This document shows positions 52,189 to 61,183 of a stretch of DNA of 64,000 nucleotides, piece by piece. The first letter of the stretch is position 1. Every line of letters begins with the position of its first letter. This stretch comes from Tricholomella constricta. Lineage: Eukaryota > Basidiomycota > Agaricomycetes > Agaricales > Lyophyllaceae. Made by a program: the position numbers and the translations under genes. The notes beneath the pieces were generated by a model, which worked only from the letters and a program-made list of their open reading frames with translations, was not told the origin of the DNA and made no database searches. Where the stretch lies: positions 930,001 to 994,000 of the forward strand of contig JAACJP010000005.1 of assembly GCA_013368375.1 (NCBI GenBank). Reading direction: 5' to 3'.

Positions 52189-55100
52189 CTAGTTTTGCTC
52201 GTTTTCCGATTCGGAGTCGTCGTCTACGACTTCGGGTCGGTCTTCGTCGTCGGTGATTGTTGTTGCTTCCAGTTCTCTAAGTCGCTTGGTGTCTATGTCC
52301 AGAGCGCTGTCGGGTAGGAGGATGTTGTTTCGCGCGAAGTAGGGCGTGAGTCTGAACGCTGCTACAGGCCGGTGTAAGACGGTGCCGTCCAGTTCGCAGA
52401 GGATGTAGGCGCCCCCGCGGTTGCGCGAGATCACGACGAGCGGTCCTAGGTATCTAGATCGCATTTTGCGGTTGAGCGACTTCTCGATTTTCGTGTTGCG
52501 CATTAGGATGAGGTTTCCGCGTTTAAAGTTATAGTCGCGCAAGGTTCTGGCGTGTTTAAGTTCAAAGCGAATCACCGCTTGTCTTCGCGCCGCGTATACG
52601 TCTGAATGTAGTCGCTCTAGGTCGGTCGTCCGTTTTTGTAAGGCGATCGCGCGTCGCGTCAAGAGGTCGGTGGAGGATAGGATAGAGTCGGGTGGCGGTT
52701 GGAGGTACGTGGCTTCAACGATATCGAGCGGCAGAAGGGGTTGAGTACCTGTCGCGGCGTAGTAGGGGGAGCATCCCATTCGTTTGCGGATTGTGACCCG
52801 TTCGGCCCAGAAAACCGTATAAGCTGATTGCGACCATTTGCTTTCGTTTCCGTCGGCGGCTTTGAAAAGGGACTGTCGAACGTCGAAATGGGACCGCTCG
52901 ACGAGTCCGTTGGCTCTGGAGTTATAACCTGAGATCCGAATGTTGTGTATGTGGTATTTCTTTGTGAGGTGTTCAGCGGCTTTGATGAAGGCCGGACCGT
53001 TGTCGGTTACGATTTCGCGCAGTCCGCCCCACCGGCAGATGATGTCTTCATACATCCAATCGCCGAGGGTGCGACTGTTTTCCTTTCGGAGCGCGCGCCA
53101 TTCAGGAAAGTGAATCAAGGAGCAACGACCTTGGACAATGTATTTGAAACCATTCGACGGCGGTAGGTGCATAGTGTCGATGTACATTTTTGCAAACAGT
53201 GGCGCGGGTGTCGCAACGACCGGGGGGATCAGGACTTTGGTCGTTTGCTGGATCTGGCATATGTGACATGTCTGTACGAACCACACGACGTCGGCCCGAA
53301 CATTAGGCCACCAGAAGCGTTCGAGCAAGGTTGCGCGTGTCGCGTAGAAGCGCTTGTGTCCGAGGTTGTCGTGGACGGATCGCAGAATCTCTAGTCGTGC
53401 GTTGGGGCGGGCGACTAGTTTATGTGCGCCTTGGCTATCTCTTCTCCAGAGTCGTGTTCCGTCTAGGAAGAACCCGGTGGCGTATCGGATGAAGGTGGCG
53501 TACTGATCGTCGGACATGCCTTCTGGCCGTTCGAGGTTGGTCAACCATTGTCTAACCGTATCTATGCGTTGGTCTTGGGCTTTAGCGGCGTCGGTCCTGG
53601 GCACGTCGTCGTATGACATGTCGGTCGAATTCGCATTTGGGTCGGTTATTCCTGTATCGTCGTCGGTACGGATTCTGGGTTGTCGTGGGGAATCGGTTGC
53701 GAGTTCGTGAGTCGTTGAGTCTGGTGGTACCGCGTCCGTGTATACTGCCACCATCTCCTCTTTACTTGAGACCTGAGCCATAGCGAAGATCTGGCACACA
53801 TGTAATGGCGACGGCGGCTGTGGCAGCGGTTGAATAATGTGCATGAGTCCTTGCATCCGGTCGACCCAATCTTCGAAGTCGGCTTCTTCTGCGTCGTAGT
53901 TGTCGGCTGGATCGTCGGGTTGTCGTGGGCGCCGGGACAAACCGTCGGGTCCATGGAACGTGCCTTTAACATGGACAAGTTCGAAGTGGAACATGAGGAC
54001 AGATACGATCCACCTGTTTATGGAAGCTGACGGCTGGATGTCGGGGTTGGAGAGCATTCCTTTAATGTAGCGCGCGTCGACTTCGACGACCAAGTTGCGG
54101 ACGCCTATAACGTACAGTCGTAACGCGCCAAGCGCCCGAAATAGGCCGTAAAATTCGAGTTTTGGTTGAGAGAACCGTGATTCGCGGTCGTTCAGTGTAA
54201 TGGAACCGAACCGATTGTATCTGCGTCGTTTCCGATCGACGGGGTCGGCTTGACAGAGGTAGAATCCGACTGCTATGTGGGAAGTGTCGACGGCCAGGAT
54301 GACGGGGTCGTCCGAGGCGTAGTCGATGGGTACGAGGGGTTTCGCTTCTGCGATCGCCTCGACGATGTCGCGCTGCGCTGCGATCTGGTCGGGGCCGAAC
54401 TCGAAGACTGCATCCTTGCGGGTTAGTTTTACGAGGTGGTGTGCGCGATGAGCAAAGTTTTTGACGAATATCCTTAGTACTCCGACCGTTCCTAAAAACG
54501 CGCGTAACTCTGATAGGGTGGCGCACGACTTCCAATTACGTAGTAAAGCGAGTCGGTCCGCGTCGGGTATGCGACCATTGGGCGTGCAGACGTGTCCGAG
54601 GACTTTAAATTGTGGGGCGCATAAAGTCAGCTTCTTGCCGGAGAAGGTGCCGCCGCAGTACTTCATGCGCTGGAGGATTCGGTTAACGTTGTTGAAAAAC
54701 TCCCAGATCGCGAATCGCACGTCGGCATTGTCGGGGTGTGTTTTCGGCAATCCTGTGTCCGGGTCGGGGTACCAAGTTGCTGGTCCCTTTATAGCAGCGT
54801 CGTCGATATAAGGCAGTGTATAGTCCGGGATCTCCGGTTGCAGGATGTGAGTGACGTCGTCGTGGAAGATTGGGACGGAGTTGGTCCAGCCCATAGGTAA
54901 GGTGACTAGGCGTAACGCGCCGAAAGGTGTTTGGAAAGTGGTAAGGTCGCGCGACGATGGTGCGATTAGCCGTTCGTCGTAGCCGACAAACAGGTCTAAC
55001 ATTGCGCCACAAATGCGACCGGCGAATTGTTCAGCGACATGGTCTGGTATCGGAGTGACACCCGAGTGTCGGATGGTTACTCGGTTGAGCGGTTCGAGGC

Positions 55101-55929
55101 TGTGGACGAGGCGGAATTTGCCATTTTTCTTTAGAGTGCAAAACCAACGCGATCGGTAGCTGGAGTTGGACGGTTCGTAAACGCCGGCGGCGAGTTTAGT
55201 TTTGATAATGTCGCAAACTTCATCGTAGATGCCAGGCGGTATGGGGATATTTCGTTCGATCCAGGGTGTATGTGCAACGACCGGGATATCGATAGGGGGA
55301 AAGAAATCCGATCGAAAACTACCGCGTTCGGAATCGTCCCATGCGAAAGCGAGATTCTGCTTACACATGAGGTCGTGCATAATTGCTCGTTCGGAGGGCG
55401 TTAAGAAGTCTGGGTGTTCACGGTCTAAGTCGTTTTTTCGCTCTAGAGTGTAGCGGCCGGTGGGTTGGAAAGGTGGCGGGTTGGGGAGCAGAGTCGGCAT
55501 GTCGGCGAGAGGGTCGCCCGATATTTTGCGCTCGATGCGGAAGTGGTCGGGACAACTTGCTATGATCGATCGCACTTTTTGCGCTACTGGTTTGTACTTC
55601 TTTTTGGTTTGTACGCCTTTGATTTTCACAACGAAGGCGTCAGTGGCGGCGTTGGTCAGGGATTGGGTGTGGCGTCCACTATGGCGCTCGTTGTTCGGTA
55701 AAATAGTGCAGAGGGTCGTTCGTTCCAGAGGGGCAGAGTTGGTATTAACGGATTGGTCGGCGATTGCTGGTGTGGTTAGTTCGGATGCCGCGACGTAGAG
55801 TGAGGCTAGTTGCGCGTCGTAGGTGGCGTCGCTATTAAATTCGGTTGGTAGTTCGCAGAAAGAAAGGACAGTCGGGGTATAGCTTAGTGGGTCGTACTCG
55901 AGGAGGAGTGCAAGATCGCCGTGATCTCG
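52189..55929 (-). CDS. Pol: reverse transcriptase, RNase H and integrase
   Basis: The frame is open from about 55944, overlapping the gag stop (55932-55934) in the -1 frame, and has no ATG near its start, so -1 frameshifting from gag is the likely expression route. Numbered from 55629: reverse transcriptase with YIDD near residue 273 followed by the KGP.TWYPD insert also seen in the other element; RNase H with VDTSHIAVGF near 446; integrase HHCC finger (HDNLGHK...CHICQ) near 751-795; catalytic D, D, E in YIDTMH, VTDNGPA and VERSH at about 813-910. No chromodomain. No internal stop. It contains a copy of the polypurine tract at 53752-53769. Confidence 0.95.
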   Translation of the reverse strand, partial: RDHGDLALLLEYDPLSYTPTVLSFCELPTEFNSDATYDAQLASLYVAASELTTPAIADQSVNTNSAPLERTTLCTILPNNERHSGRHTQSLTNAATDAFVVKIKGVQTKKKYKPVAQKVRSIIASCPDHFRIERKISGDPLADMPTLLPNPPPFQPTGRYTLERKNDLDREHPDFLTPSERAIMHDLMCKQNLAFAWDDSERGSFRSDFFPPIDIPVVAHTPWIERNIPIPPGIYDEVCDIIKTKLAAGVYEPSNSSYRSRWFCTLKKNGKFRLVHSLEPLNRVTIRHSGVTPIPDHVAEQFAGRICGAMLDLFVGYDERLIAPSSRDLTTFQTPFGALRLVTLPMGWTNSVPIFHDDVTHILQPEIPDYTLPYIDDAAIKGPATWYPDPDTGLPKTHPDNADVRFAIWEFFNNVNRILQRMKYCGGTFSGKKLTLCAPQFKVLGHVCTPNGRIPDADRLALLRNWKSCATLSELRAFLGTVGVLRIFVKNFAHRAHHLVKLTRKDAVFEFGPDQIAAQRDIVEAIAEAKPLVPIDYASDDPVILAVDTSHIAVGFYLCQADPVDRKRRRYNRFGSITLNDRESRFSQPKLEFYGLFRALGALRLYVIGVRNLVVEVDARYIKGMLSNPDIQPSASINRWIVSVLMFHFELVHVKGTFHGPDGLSRRPRQPDDPADNYDAEEADFEDWVDRMQGLMHIIQPLPQPPSPLHVCQIFAMAQVSSKEEMVAVYTDAVPPDSTTHELATDSPRQPRIRTDDDTGITDPNANSTDMSYDDVPRTDAAKAQDQRIDTVRQWLTNLERPEGMSDDQYATFIRYATGFFLDGTRLWRRDSQGAHKLVARPNARLEILRSVHDNLGHKRFYATRATLLERFWWPNVRADVVWFVQTCHICQIQQTTKVLIPPVVATPAPLFAKMYIDTMHLPPSNGFKYIVQGRCSLIHFPEWRALRKENSRTLGDWMYEDIICRWGGLREIVTDNGPAFIKAAEHLTKKYHIHNIRISGYNSRANGLVERSHFDVRQSLFKAADGNESKWSQSAYTVFWAERVTIRKRMGCSPYYAATGTQPLLPLDIVEATYLQPPPDSILSSTDLLTRRAIALQKRTTDLERLHSDVYAARRQAVIRFELKHARTLRDYNFKRGNLILMRNTKIEKSLNRKMRSRYLGPLVVISRNRGGAYILCELDGTVLHRPVAAFRLTPYFARNNILLPDSALDIDTKRLRELEATTITDDEDRPEVVDDDSESENEQN
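53752..53769 (-). other. candidate central polypurine tract in pol
   Basis: CATCTCCTCTTTACTTGA on the plus strand is identical over 18 nt to 47778-47795, the 3' polypurine tract with its LTR border. It lies between the RNase H and integrase coding regions and encodes QVSSKEEMV in Pol. Confidence 0.6.
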
Positions 55930-55931
55930 AC

Positions 55932-58235
55932 TTATTTCCTCGAGAGTATACGAAAATTTACGTCGGTTTTGGGGCGGCGACGTTGTCCGCGCGCGAAGGT
56001 CGGTATCGCGATGACCTCTCGAGTGTTCGGGTCGGTGATGGTTATGATCATATCGTCGGCGGATCTCGTTTTCACGTTAGAGCAAGTAAGTACGTCGAAC
56101 GGGCGGCCGAGGAGTATATCGTATGCGGGGTTGCGAATGACGTGCATTTGGAGGTAGAGCGTGACCTCTCCTATCGTACAAGGTACGTTTCGTGCTAGAC
56201 CGAGCGACGGGTCGGTTGTTCCGTTCGCTGATTGCATCTGTAGCACTATAGTTGGGTCGTATTTGACCCCTAGTCCATGGCAAACTTCTTCCGACATGGC
56301 TATGATCTGGCACCCGCTGTCGACGATGCTTTCTATCTGTTCTCTTGCGTCGACCATTATCATGATCGATCTGAGTGCATGCGATTCCATTGCGACGATC
56401 AGTCGGTCCGGATGCTCGCCAGGTAGTAGTGTCTGGTAATACGTGTCGTAGATGTCGCCGGTGACTAGCGCTCCGGGCGGTGGCGTCGCGTTGTCGCTGT
56501 TGGATTCGCAAGGTAGTGCGTCGAGTTCCTCAATGAACGCCGACGTGGGGACTTCTTGGTATACCGTTGTGAGGTTGCCGGCGACGATACGCTTCGGGGT
56601 ATTAGCTTCCCTAAACTTTCCGCGAACCTCTGGCGCTACCCCGCAGAGTTCTCGAACTGTGACCGGTATGGTGGCGTCGAGTGCGCGTTCGAATAGAGTC
56701 GTTGATTTGGTTGGATCTGTAATGGGCGCTTGTGTGCGATACGCACTGTCGGCTTTCGCCTTCTCCGTGGCGGCTAAGTTTCGCGTGGTAGGAGGGATGT
56801 ATCGGTTCTCAGGAATGTTAGAAAAAGGGTGTACTGGAGTCTGGTCGCGAGTAGTGCCTGTGGCGTCGGTCTTGCTACTGGGGGTCAGAGGTATGTTGGA
56901 CGGTGGCGGGGGAGCCTTGGCTTGGCCTTTCGTCGCGCCCGAGACGGGCTGCGACGCGGGCGCTGACTTGTTGACTGGTGCGATCCTTGGTTGGTCGGCG
57001 TCTTGAACGGTTTCGACCGTGACGGGTCGCTTTTGCGGTGCGCGGCTAATAAGTTCTACGCCGTCGAACACCTCTTTCCTTGCGCGCAGGGTGTTGAGTT
57101 CTCGTTCTAACACGATCATGCGATCCTCGATTTTTAGGTCATGGTCGGTGACGTCGTTAAACTGTAGTATTTCCAACATCATGCTTTCGGTCGGGTTCGC
57201 GTTCGCTGATAGCTGTCCTGTCGCCATTTGGCCGGGGTTGCGTCTGTGCCGCTCGTCTAACTTGTCTTTTATGTATCGACCTGGGGTTCCCGCCGGTATG
57301 CGCGCGCCGCTTGGCAGACCTATTTTGTTGTCGTCGGTTCGTCGGCAGCGTCCTTCGGTCGCGTATGTTTGATGTATGGGACAGTTAGGAATATAATGTC
57401 CTTCACCACCGCAGAAGTGGCAGTTGTCATTAGGTGACTGATTCGGTCGGCCGCCGTCGCTTCCTTTGTCTTGTCCTAAGCGTTGGATATGTTGTTCCAA
57501 CAGGTTTATTCTTTCGTAGAGCTCTTCCAACTTGAGGGGCTGTCCCGTGCTAGGCGACTTGGTCGCGCCCGTTAACGACCCGCTTGGCGCGATCGTAATT
57601 TGTGGGGGCGCGCCCGATGGCGCTTCCTGTCGTTGGCCGGCGTTTGTTCCGTGGAGGATATGTTCAGCTGCAGCGCGAACGGTTTCTGTGGCGTAGGGGT
57701 CGTCGGGATGGTGATTCGGATTTAGGATCTCGAGCCTGCGATGGATCTTTGACCATAGATCTGACTGGAACGCGCGACGGAATTGGCGGTCGCGTTCGTT
57801 TATCGAAAGTCGGTTTTTGCTGACAAGGAACTGGGTAACAGAAAGGAACTGTCGGTAATATTCCCCGAGGTCGCTATTCGACTGGATCCCGAGTCGGTGT
57901 CGTTCCCTGATCAGGTAGTCGAGGTCGGCCATTGAATACTTTCTTTCTTCGCTTGCGCCTGGGTAAAGCGCCATTATCGCTTTTCGCCAATCGTCGTATG
58001 TGGTGCCGACCGCGAACTCGTCAAGTTGCTCCCACAGATCCGCGGTATCGATGTCGGTGTATCGCGTAGTGTGCGTTTTCTGCTCTTGTTCATCTACGAC
58101 GTTACACTCGATGAAGAGATGATTTAAGTCCGAGAAATATCGGCGCAGTTCACGCGCACGTTCGGGCACGAACGTCGGCGCCGAGCTTTGTCCGCATGCG
58201 GGCATCGGCTTTATAATGATTGGTGGTTGTGCCAT
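55932..58235 (-). CDS. Gag with C-terminal aspartic protease
   Basis: Predicted 767 residues from the ATG at 58235, the first in frame; the frame itself is open upstream through the primer-binding site into the LTR but only from a GTG. Seen: capsid-like helical region (ARELRRYFSDLNHLF ... DDWRKAIMALYPGA ... LGEYYRQFLSVTQFL); one zinc knuckle CHFCGGEGHYIPNC; Pro/Ser-rich linker; retropepsin with VDSGCQ active site and LLGRPFDV. This Gag is of normal size, unlike that of the 19-kb element. It ends at TAA while the pol frame is already open. Confidence 0.85.
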   Translation of the reverse strand: MAQPPIIIKPMPACGQSSAPTFVPERARELRRYFSDLNHLFIECNVVDEQEQKTHTTRYTDIDTADLWEQLDEFAVGTTYDDWRKAIMALYPGASEERKYSMADLDYLIRERHRLGIQSNSDLGEYYRQFLSVTQFLVSKNRLSINERDRQFRRAFQSDLWSKIHRRLEILNPNHHPDDPYATETVRAAAEHILHGTNAGQRQEAPSGAPPQITIAPSGSLTGATKSPSTGQPLKLEELYERINLLEQHIQRLGQDKGSDGGRPNQSPNDNCHFCGGEGHYIPNCPIHQTYATEGRCRRTDDNKIGLPSGARIPAGTPGRYIKDKLDERHRRNPGQMATGQLSANANPTESMMLEILQFNDVTDHDLKIEDRMIVLERELNTLRARKEVFDGVELISRAPQKRPVTVETVQDADQPRIAPVNKSAPASQPVSGATKGQAKAPPPPSNIPLTPSSKTDATGTTRDQTPVHPFSNIPENRYIPPTTRNLAATEKAKADSAYRTQAPITDPTKSTTLFERALDATIPVTVRELCGVAPEVRGKFREANTPKRIVAGNLTTVYQEVPTSAFIEELDALPCESNSDNATPPPGALVTGDIYDTYYQTLLPGEHPDRLIVAMESHALRSIMIMVDAREQIESIVDSGCQIIAMSEEVCHGLGVKYDPTIVLQMQSANGTTDPSLGLARNVPCTIGEVTLYLQMHVIRNPAYDILLGRPFDVLTCSNVKTRSADDMIITITDPNTREVIAIPTFARGQRRRPKTDVNFRILSRK

Positions 58236-58699
58236 GATAGATGGTATTGGCTTCGGGATAGGGGACGGGGAGGGGGAATACGACGGTGAAGAAGAATCTG
58301 AGATTTCTGGGGTCGCGGGCGATAGATAGGGGAGTCTAAATTCAACTCCTTGATCAGTGGTAGGAGGTTCCGACGCAAAGGGGTCGAAAGCTAGGTCGGG
58401 TTGCGCGGTTGGTTCGGGGAGCGGTGTTTGATCGGTCGGGATAGGCGACGGTAGTGTCGACGAAGGGCTATAGAAGAGCGGGCTGAGGTTGTTATGGATC
58501 GCGCGGTGTGGGGTTACTGAGCGGAAGAACGGGGAGAGCGATTCTGAGTTGGTGTCGGCTTGTCCGAGAGCAGCGCGAATTTCGGCACGGAGGGTTCGGG
58601 CTTTAGCTTCTTGTCGGGTTGCGGGCGGAATGGTCGACGAGTCGTAGGTTTTTATGAACAAGAGGAATGAGGTTGCGTGTCCGGCGGTGGCTTTTAAAA

Positions 58700-58717
58700 C
58701 CCTCGCGGTGGGCTCCA
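58700..58717 (-). other. primer-binding site
   Basis: On the minus strand TGGAGCCCACCGCGAGGG starts 3 nt after the 5' LTR. Identical over 18 nt to 10255-10272. Confidence 0.8.
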
Positions 58718-58720
58718 GAA

Positions 58721-59758
58721 TGATAGTGCTAGAAGGCCTGTAGGTGCTGTGCACAACAACAAAACAACTAACAACTATGGGGGGGGCGAGAAATGTTAAA
58801 AGTTCCCAGACACGCGAGTGTGCAGGGTTTGAAAGGGGTGGTTTGATTAAAGTAAAGACGATCCGACTCGTAATTAGTCGAACCGACGGCGATACGACAG
58901 AATACGATCGTTCCCAGGCGGAACGGGTCGGTAACACGACTTTTTGGTGTCGGTTGTGCGACAACGAGACGAACAAAGTTAATATGGAGAACTCACGGGT
59001 TCTAGCGACGAGTACGAGGCGACAGAGACGGCAGTTACGAGGTTTACGACAGTGGCGACGGTTTATACGATGAGGACGGTGCAGAGACGACGGAGACGAC
59101 GGTTTCGGGCTATTCACTCTGAGTGTGAGGGAAAATACGGGCTGTAATTCACTGGGGGAGGTAGGTAGTACATGGGTATGTTTTTATACTATGCGACCGA
59201 CTCGCCTCTCGCGAGCCGGTGAGGCAGGTGTTTTTACTAGTTTATGGTGAGAAGCGCCGCCAAGCTTGGTACCGCGCGACGCTTTTTAGAGAGTGTGGCG
59301 CTCTTTGGCTCGGCAAAGGGGCTTTTGATCGGCTCGCGGTGTCGGGTCGGATGTATGATCGGTGGTGGCTTTGCGATCGGTAGTGGCTCTTGGGTGCGGA
59401 ACTCCGTGGTACGGCCGGATCCTCTCTGCGAATGGCTGGGCAAAGGTGTTTCCGATGATAATTTCAAATCGGGTTTGGTTGTCGCCGGGTTGAGACCTTG
59501 GCATACAAACGTGCGTGGTCGTTGACAGGTTATACGGCGTTCCGTGCTCCGTGCGCCCAGAGAGGAGAACTGGCGTTTCAAGTTACTCTGTTTCTTGGTC
59601 GGTGCGTCGGTCGTTTGGTCGTATTGTCGGTCGGTCGGTCGTATTGTCGGTCGGTCGGTTCGGTGCTTTGGTCGCATCCGGGACCGTGTTCGTCGTGGCG
59701 CAGCGGTTGCTGTCTATTATGGGCAGGTTCTGTGTACAGCGCGGGACGGTGCTCATCA
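58721..59758 (-). repeat. 5' LTR (1,038 bp)
   Basis: Direct copy of 46742-47779. On the minus strand it contains TATAAAAA at about 59182-59189 as promoter candidate. Confidence 0.95.
59182..59189 (-). promoter_or_regulatory. TATA box of the 5' LTR
   Basis: TATAAAAA on the minus strand; it would start the gag-pol transcript near 59150. The equivalent in the 3' LTR is near 47203. Confidence 0.5.
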
Positions 59759-59762
59759 CCGT
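59759..59762. repeat. target site duplication CCGT (right copy)
   Basis: Matches 46738-46741; here the GT continues as GTAAGT, the intact 5' splice site of the interrupted gene. Confidence 0.7.
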
Positions 59763-59970
59763 AAGTCCTCTAGTTTCATCATTTTGCAAGTCTGCTAATC
59801 TACGACTTATAAGGGACGGAGTCGCAGCAAACGTGAGCGGTATACCTGGCGGAAACCCTGCGCGCTTCGATATGGAACAGCAGGCACGTGAGGCCTACCA
59901 GGCGGCGTTGGATCAGGGACTACTTCAACGGGTTACCGTGACCACCACGCGCACTGTCCTTAAAGAGTGA
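59761..59970 (+). pseudogene. viroplasmin-domain gene, second copy, 3' part (intron and exon 6)
   Basis: Intron 59761-59813 (GTAAGT, branch site GCTAATC, acceptor AAG) and exon 6 at 59814-59970. Exon 6 supplies the second half of the viroplasmin fold (DGVAANVSGIPGGNPARF ... AREAYQAAL) and the stop. Phase matches exon 5 at 46682-46739. Confidence 0.75.
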
Positions 59971-60109
59971 ATACAAGTAGCGCATTCTCGTCGTGTTTGA
60001 TATGTCCTTCCTCGTAAGCAACATTTGTGACAAGTGAGCATAGAAAAGTGTCAGTATGTTTAGCGTACATCGTAAAAAAATAGTTCCTTCTCTAACCACC
60101 CTGATGTGA

Positions 60110-61183
60110 CTACCCTGATGCCCCAAAGACAAGGTTGAGAGGCCCCGGACTGACCAGACTGCTCCGAAGCTCGAGTAAGGTGATCCCGCGTATGAGGATC
60201 TCGATGAGCTCCGACTGGACGCGCCACATCTCCCGAATCTTCCACATCTCGTACGGTAACTGCCCCTCTATCTGTTTCAATCGAGAAAGCAGTGTCCGAC
60301 CCTCTGCTGCATGCCCCCACACATCTGCAACCCAGGAATCAACAGAGTCGGAATCTTGAGCACCTTGATAAGAAGTCTCCAGTGCCGTCATCCAATTAGA
60401 TATACCACGGAAGGCGCGACTCCAGGTCTGGACGTCGATTTGCATCTGTCGAAGGAGTTCGTAATGCATCGCGTTGTTGGTGACTGCATCGTCAGTAGTG
60501 ATAGCGTCTTGTTCTTCTGGCGCGTCAAATTGACGAAACGAAATATTGAGTTTGGGAGGAACCGTGGACTGCTTCACCCCAGTGATTGATGTATGAGGAG
60601 CTATCCCGTCATAGTCGTCGAAATAAAAATCGTCCTCGAAGCCCAAGAAATCTGGGTGCAGGAGCGGATTATTATCCTTCTGGCGCAGCGTGAGCTTTAC
60701 AGCTCGGCGATCAGTGTCATCACCAGAATCACTTTCGGTCAGAGAACTAGCCATAAGCGTGGACGGTGGTACATAGAAATCAGCAACCTTTCAACCAGCT
60801 GAAAAGGATCGATATACCTTTCTGCTTCCCGTCTGTGATAACCGTTGAATTTATTTTGTTACATCGTATAAAATTGGAGAATGGGTCACCGTTGTTCCTC
60901 ATCTCGACGCCTCTTTACCAGTTCATCCTGCGCAATTTGCGCTTCTTTTCTAAAAAGAGGTGTCGCCTACAAGAAAGACATTCATAATTAACGTAACATA
61001 CCTTCGTGCTCTGATTTTTGCCATCCGTTTTCTGGCTGCGTCCTGACATTTTGACTTGTGTCTGTACTCAACTCGTACTTGTTCATCCTTGTAATAGAAG
61101 AATAACGAAACTCACCTTCGATAATACCTTTGTGATTTGGTTTCACCGTTGCCCATCCCTGTGCTGTCTTCATCGTCTGACAT
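60110..61183 (-). CDS. uncharacterised five-exon gene (276 residues)
   Basis: Predicted exons 61183-61116, 61035-61002, 60966-60890, 60832-60818 and 60746-60110; all junctions keep the frame (831 nt). The protein starts acidic, has a Lys/Arg-rich helix (AQDELVKRRRDEEQR), a Ser/Asp-rich stretch, then HPDFLGFEDDFYFDDYDG and a helical Trp-rich C terminus. The C terminus loosely resembles that of the KDZ-linked gene at 30447, but the match is weak. It is convergent with the viroplasmin-domain gene. No known domain. The 15-nt exon 4 is unusually short and is the least certain part. Confidence 0.55.

Larger units (their letters stand above)
46742..59758 (-). mobile_element. 13.0-kb Ty3/gypsy-type LTR retrotransposon carrying two antisense genes
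   Basis: Complete element read on the minus strand: 5' LTR 59758-58721, primer-binding site, gag-protease, pol, then a 4.4-kb region with two plus-strand genes, polypurine tract, 3' LTR 47779-46742, and a CCGT target duplication. LTRs are 1,038 bp each, ends TGATAG...CATCA on the plus strand, with identical frames in the parts compared, so insertion is recent. Pol is of the same clade as in the 19-kb element and the primer-binding site is identical. It lies antisense in the viroplasmin-domain gene at an intron's 5' splice site. Confidence 0.9.

Noticed and set aside
58236..59117. Gag starting inside the 5' LTR (frame open to 59117)
   Set aside because: The upstream start is GTG, no ATG occurs before 58235, and the stretch covers LTR and primer-binding site.
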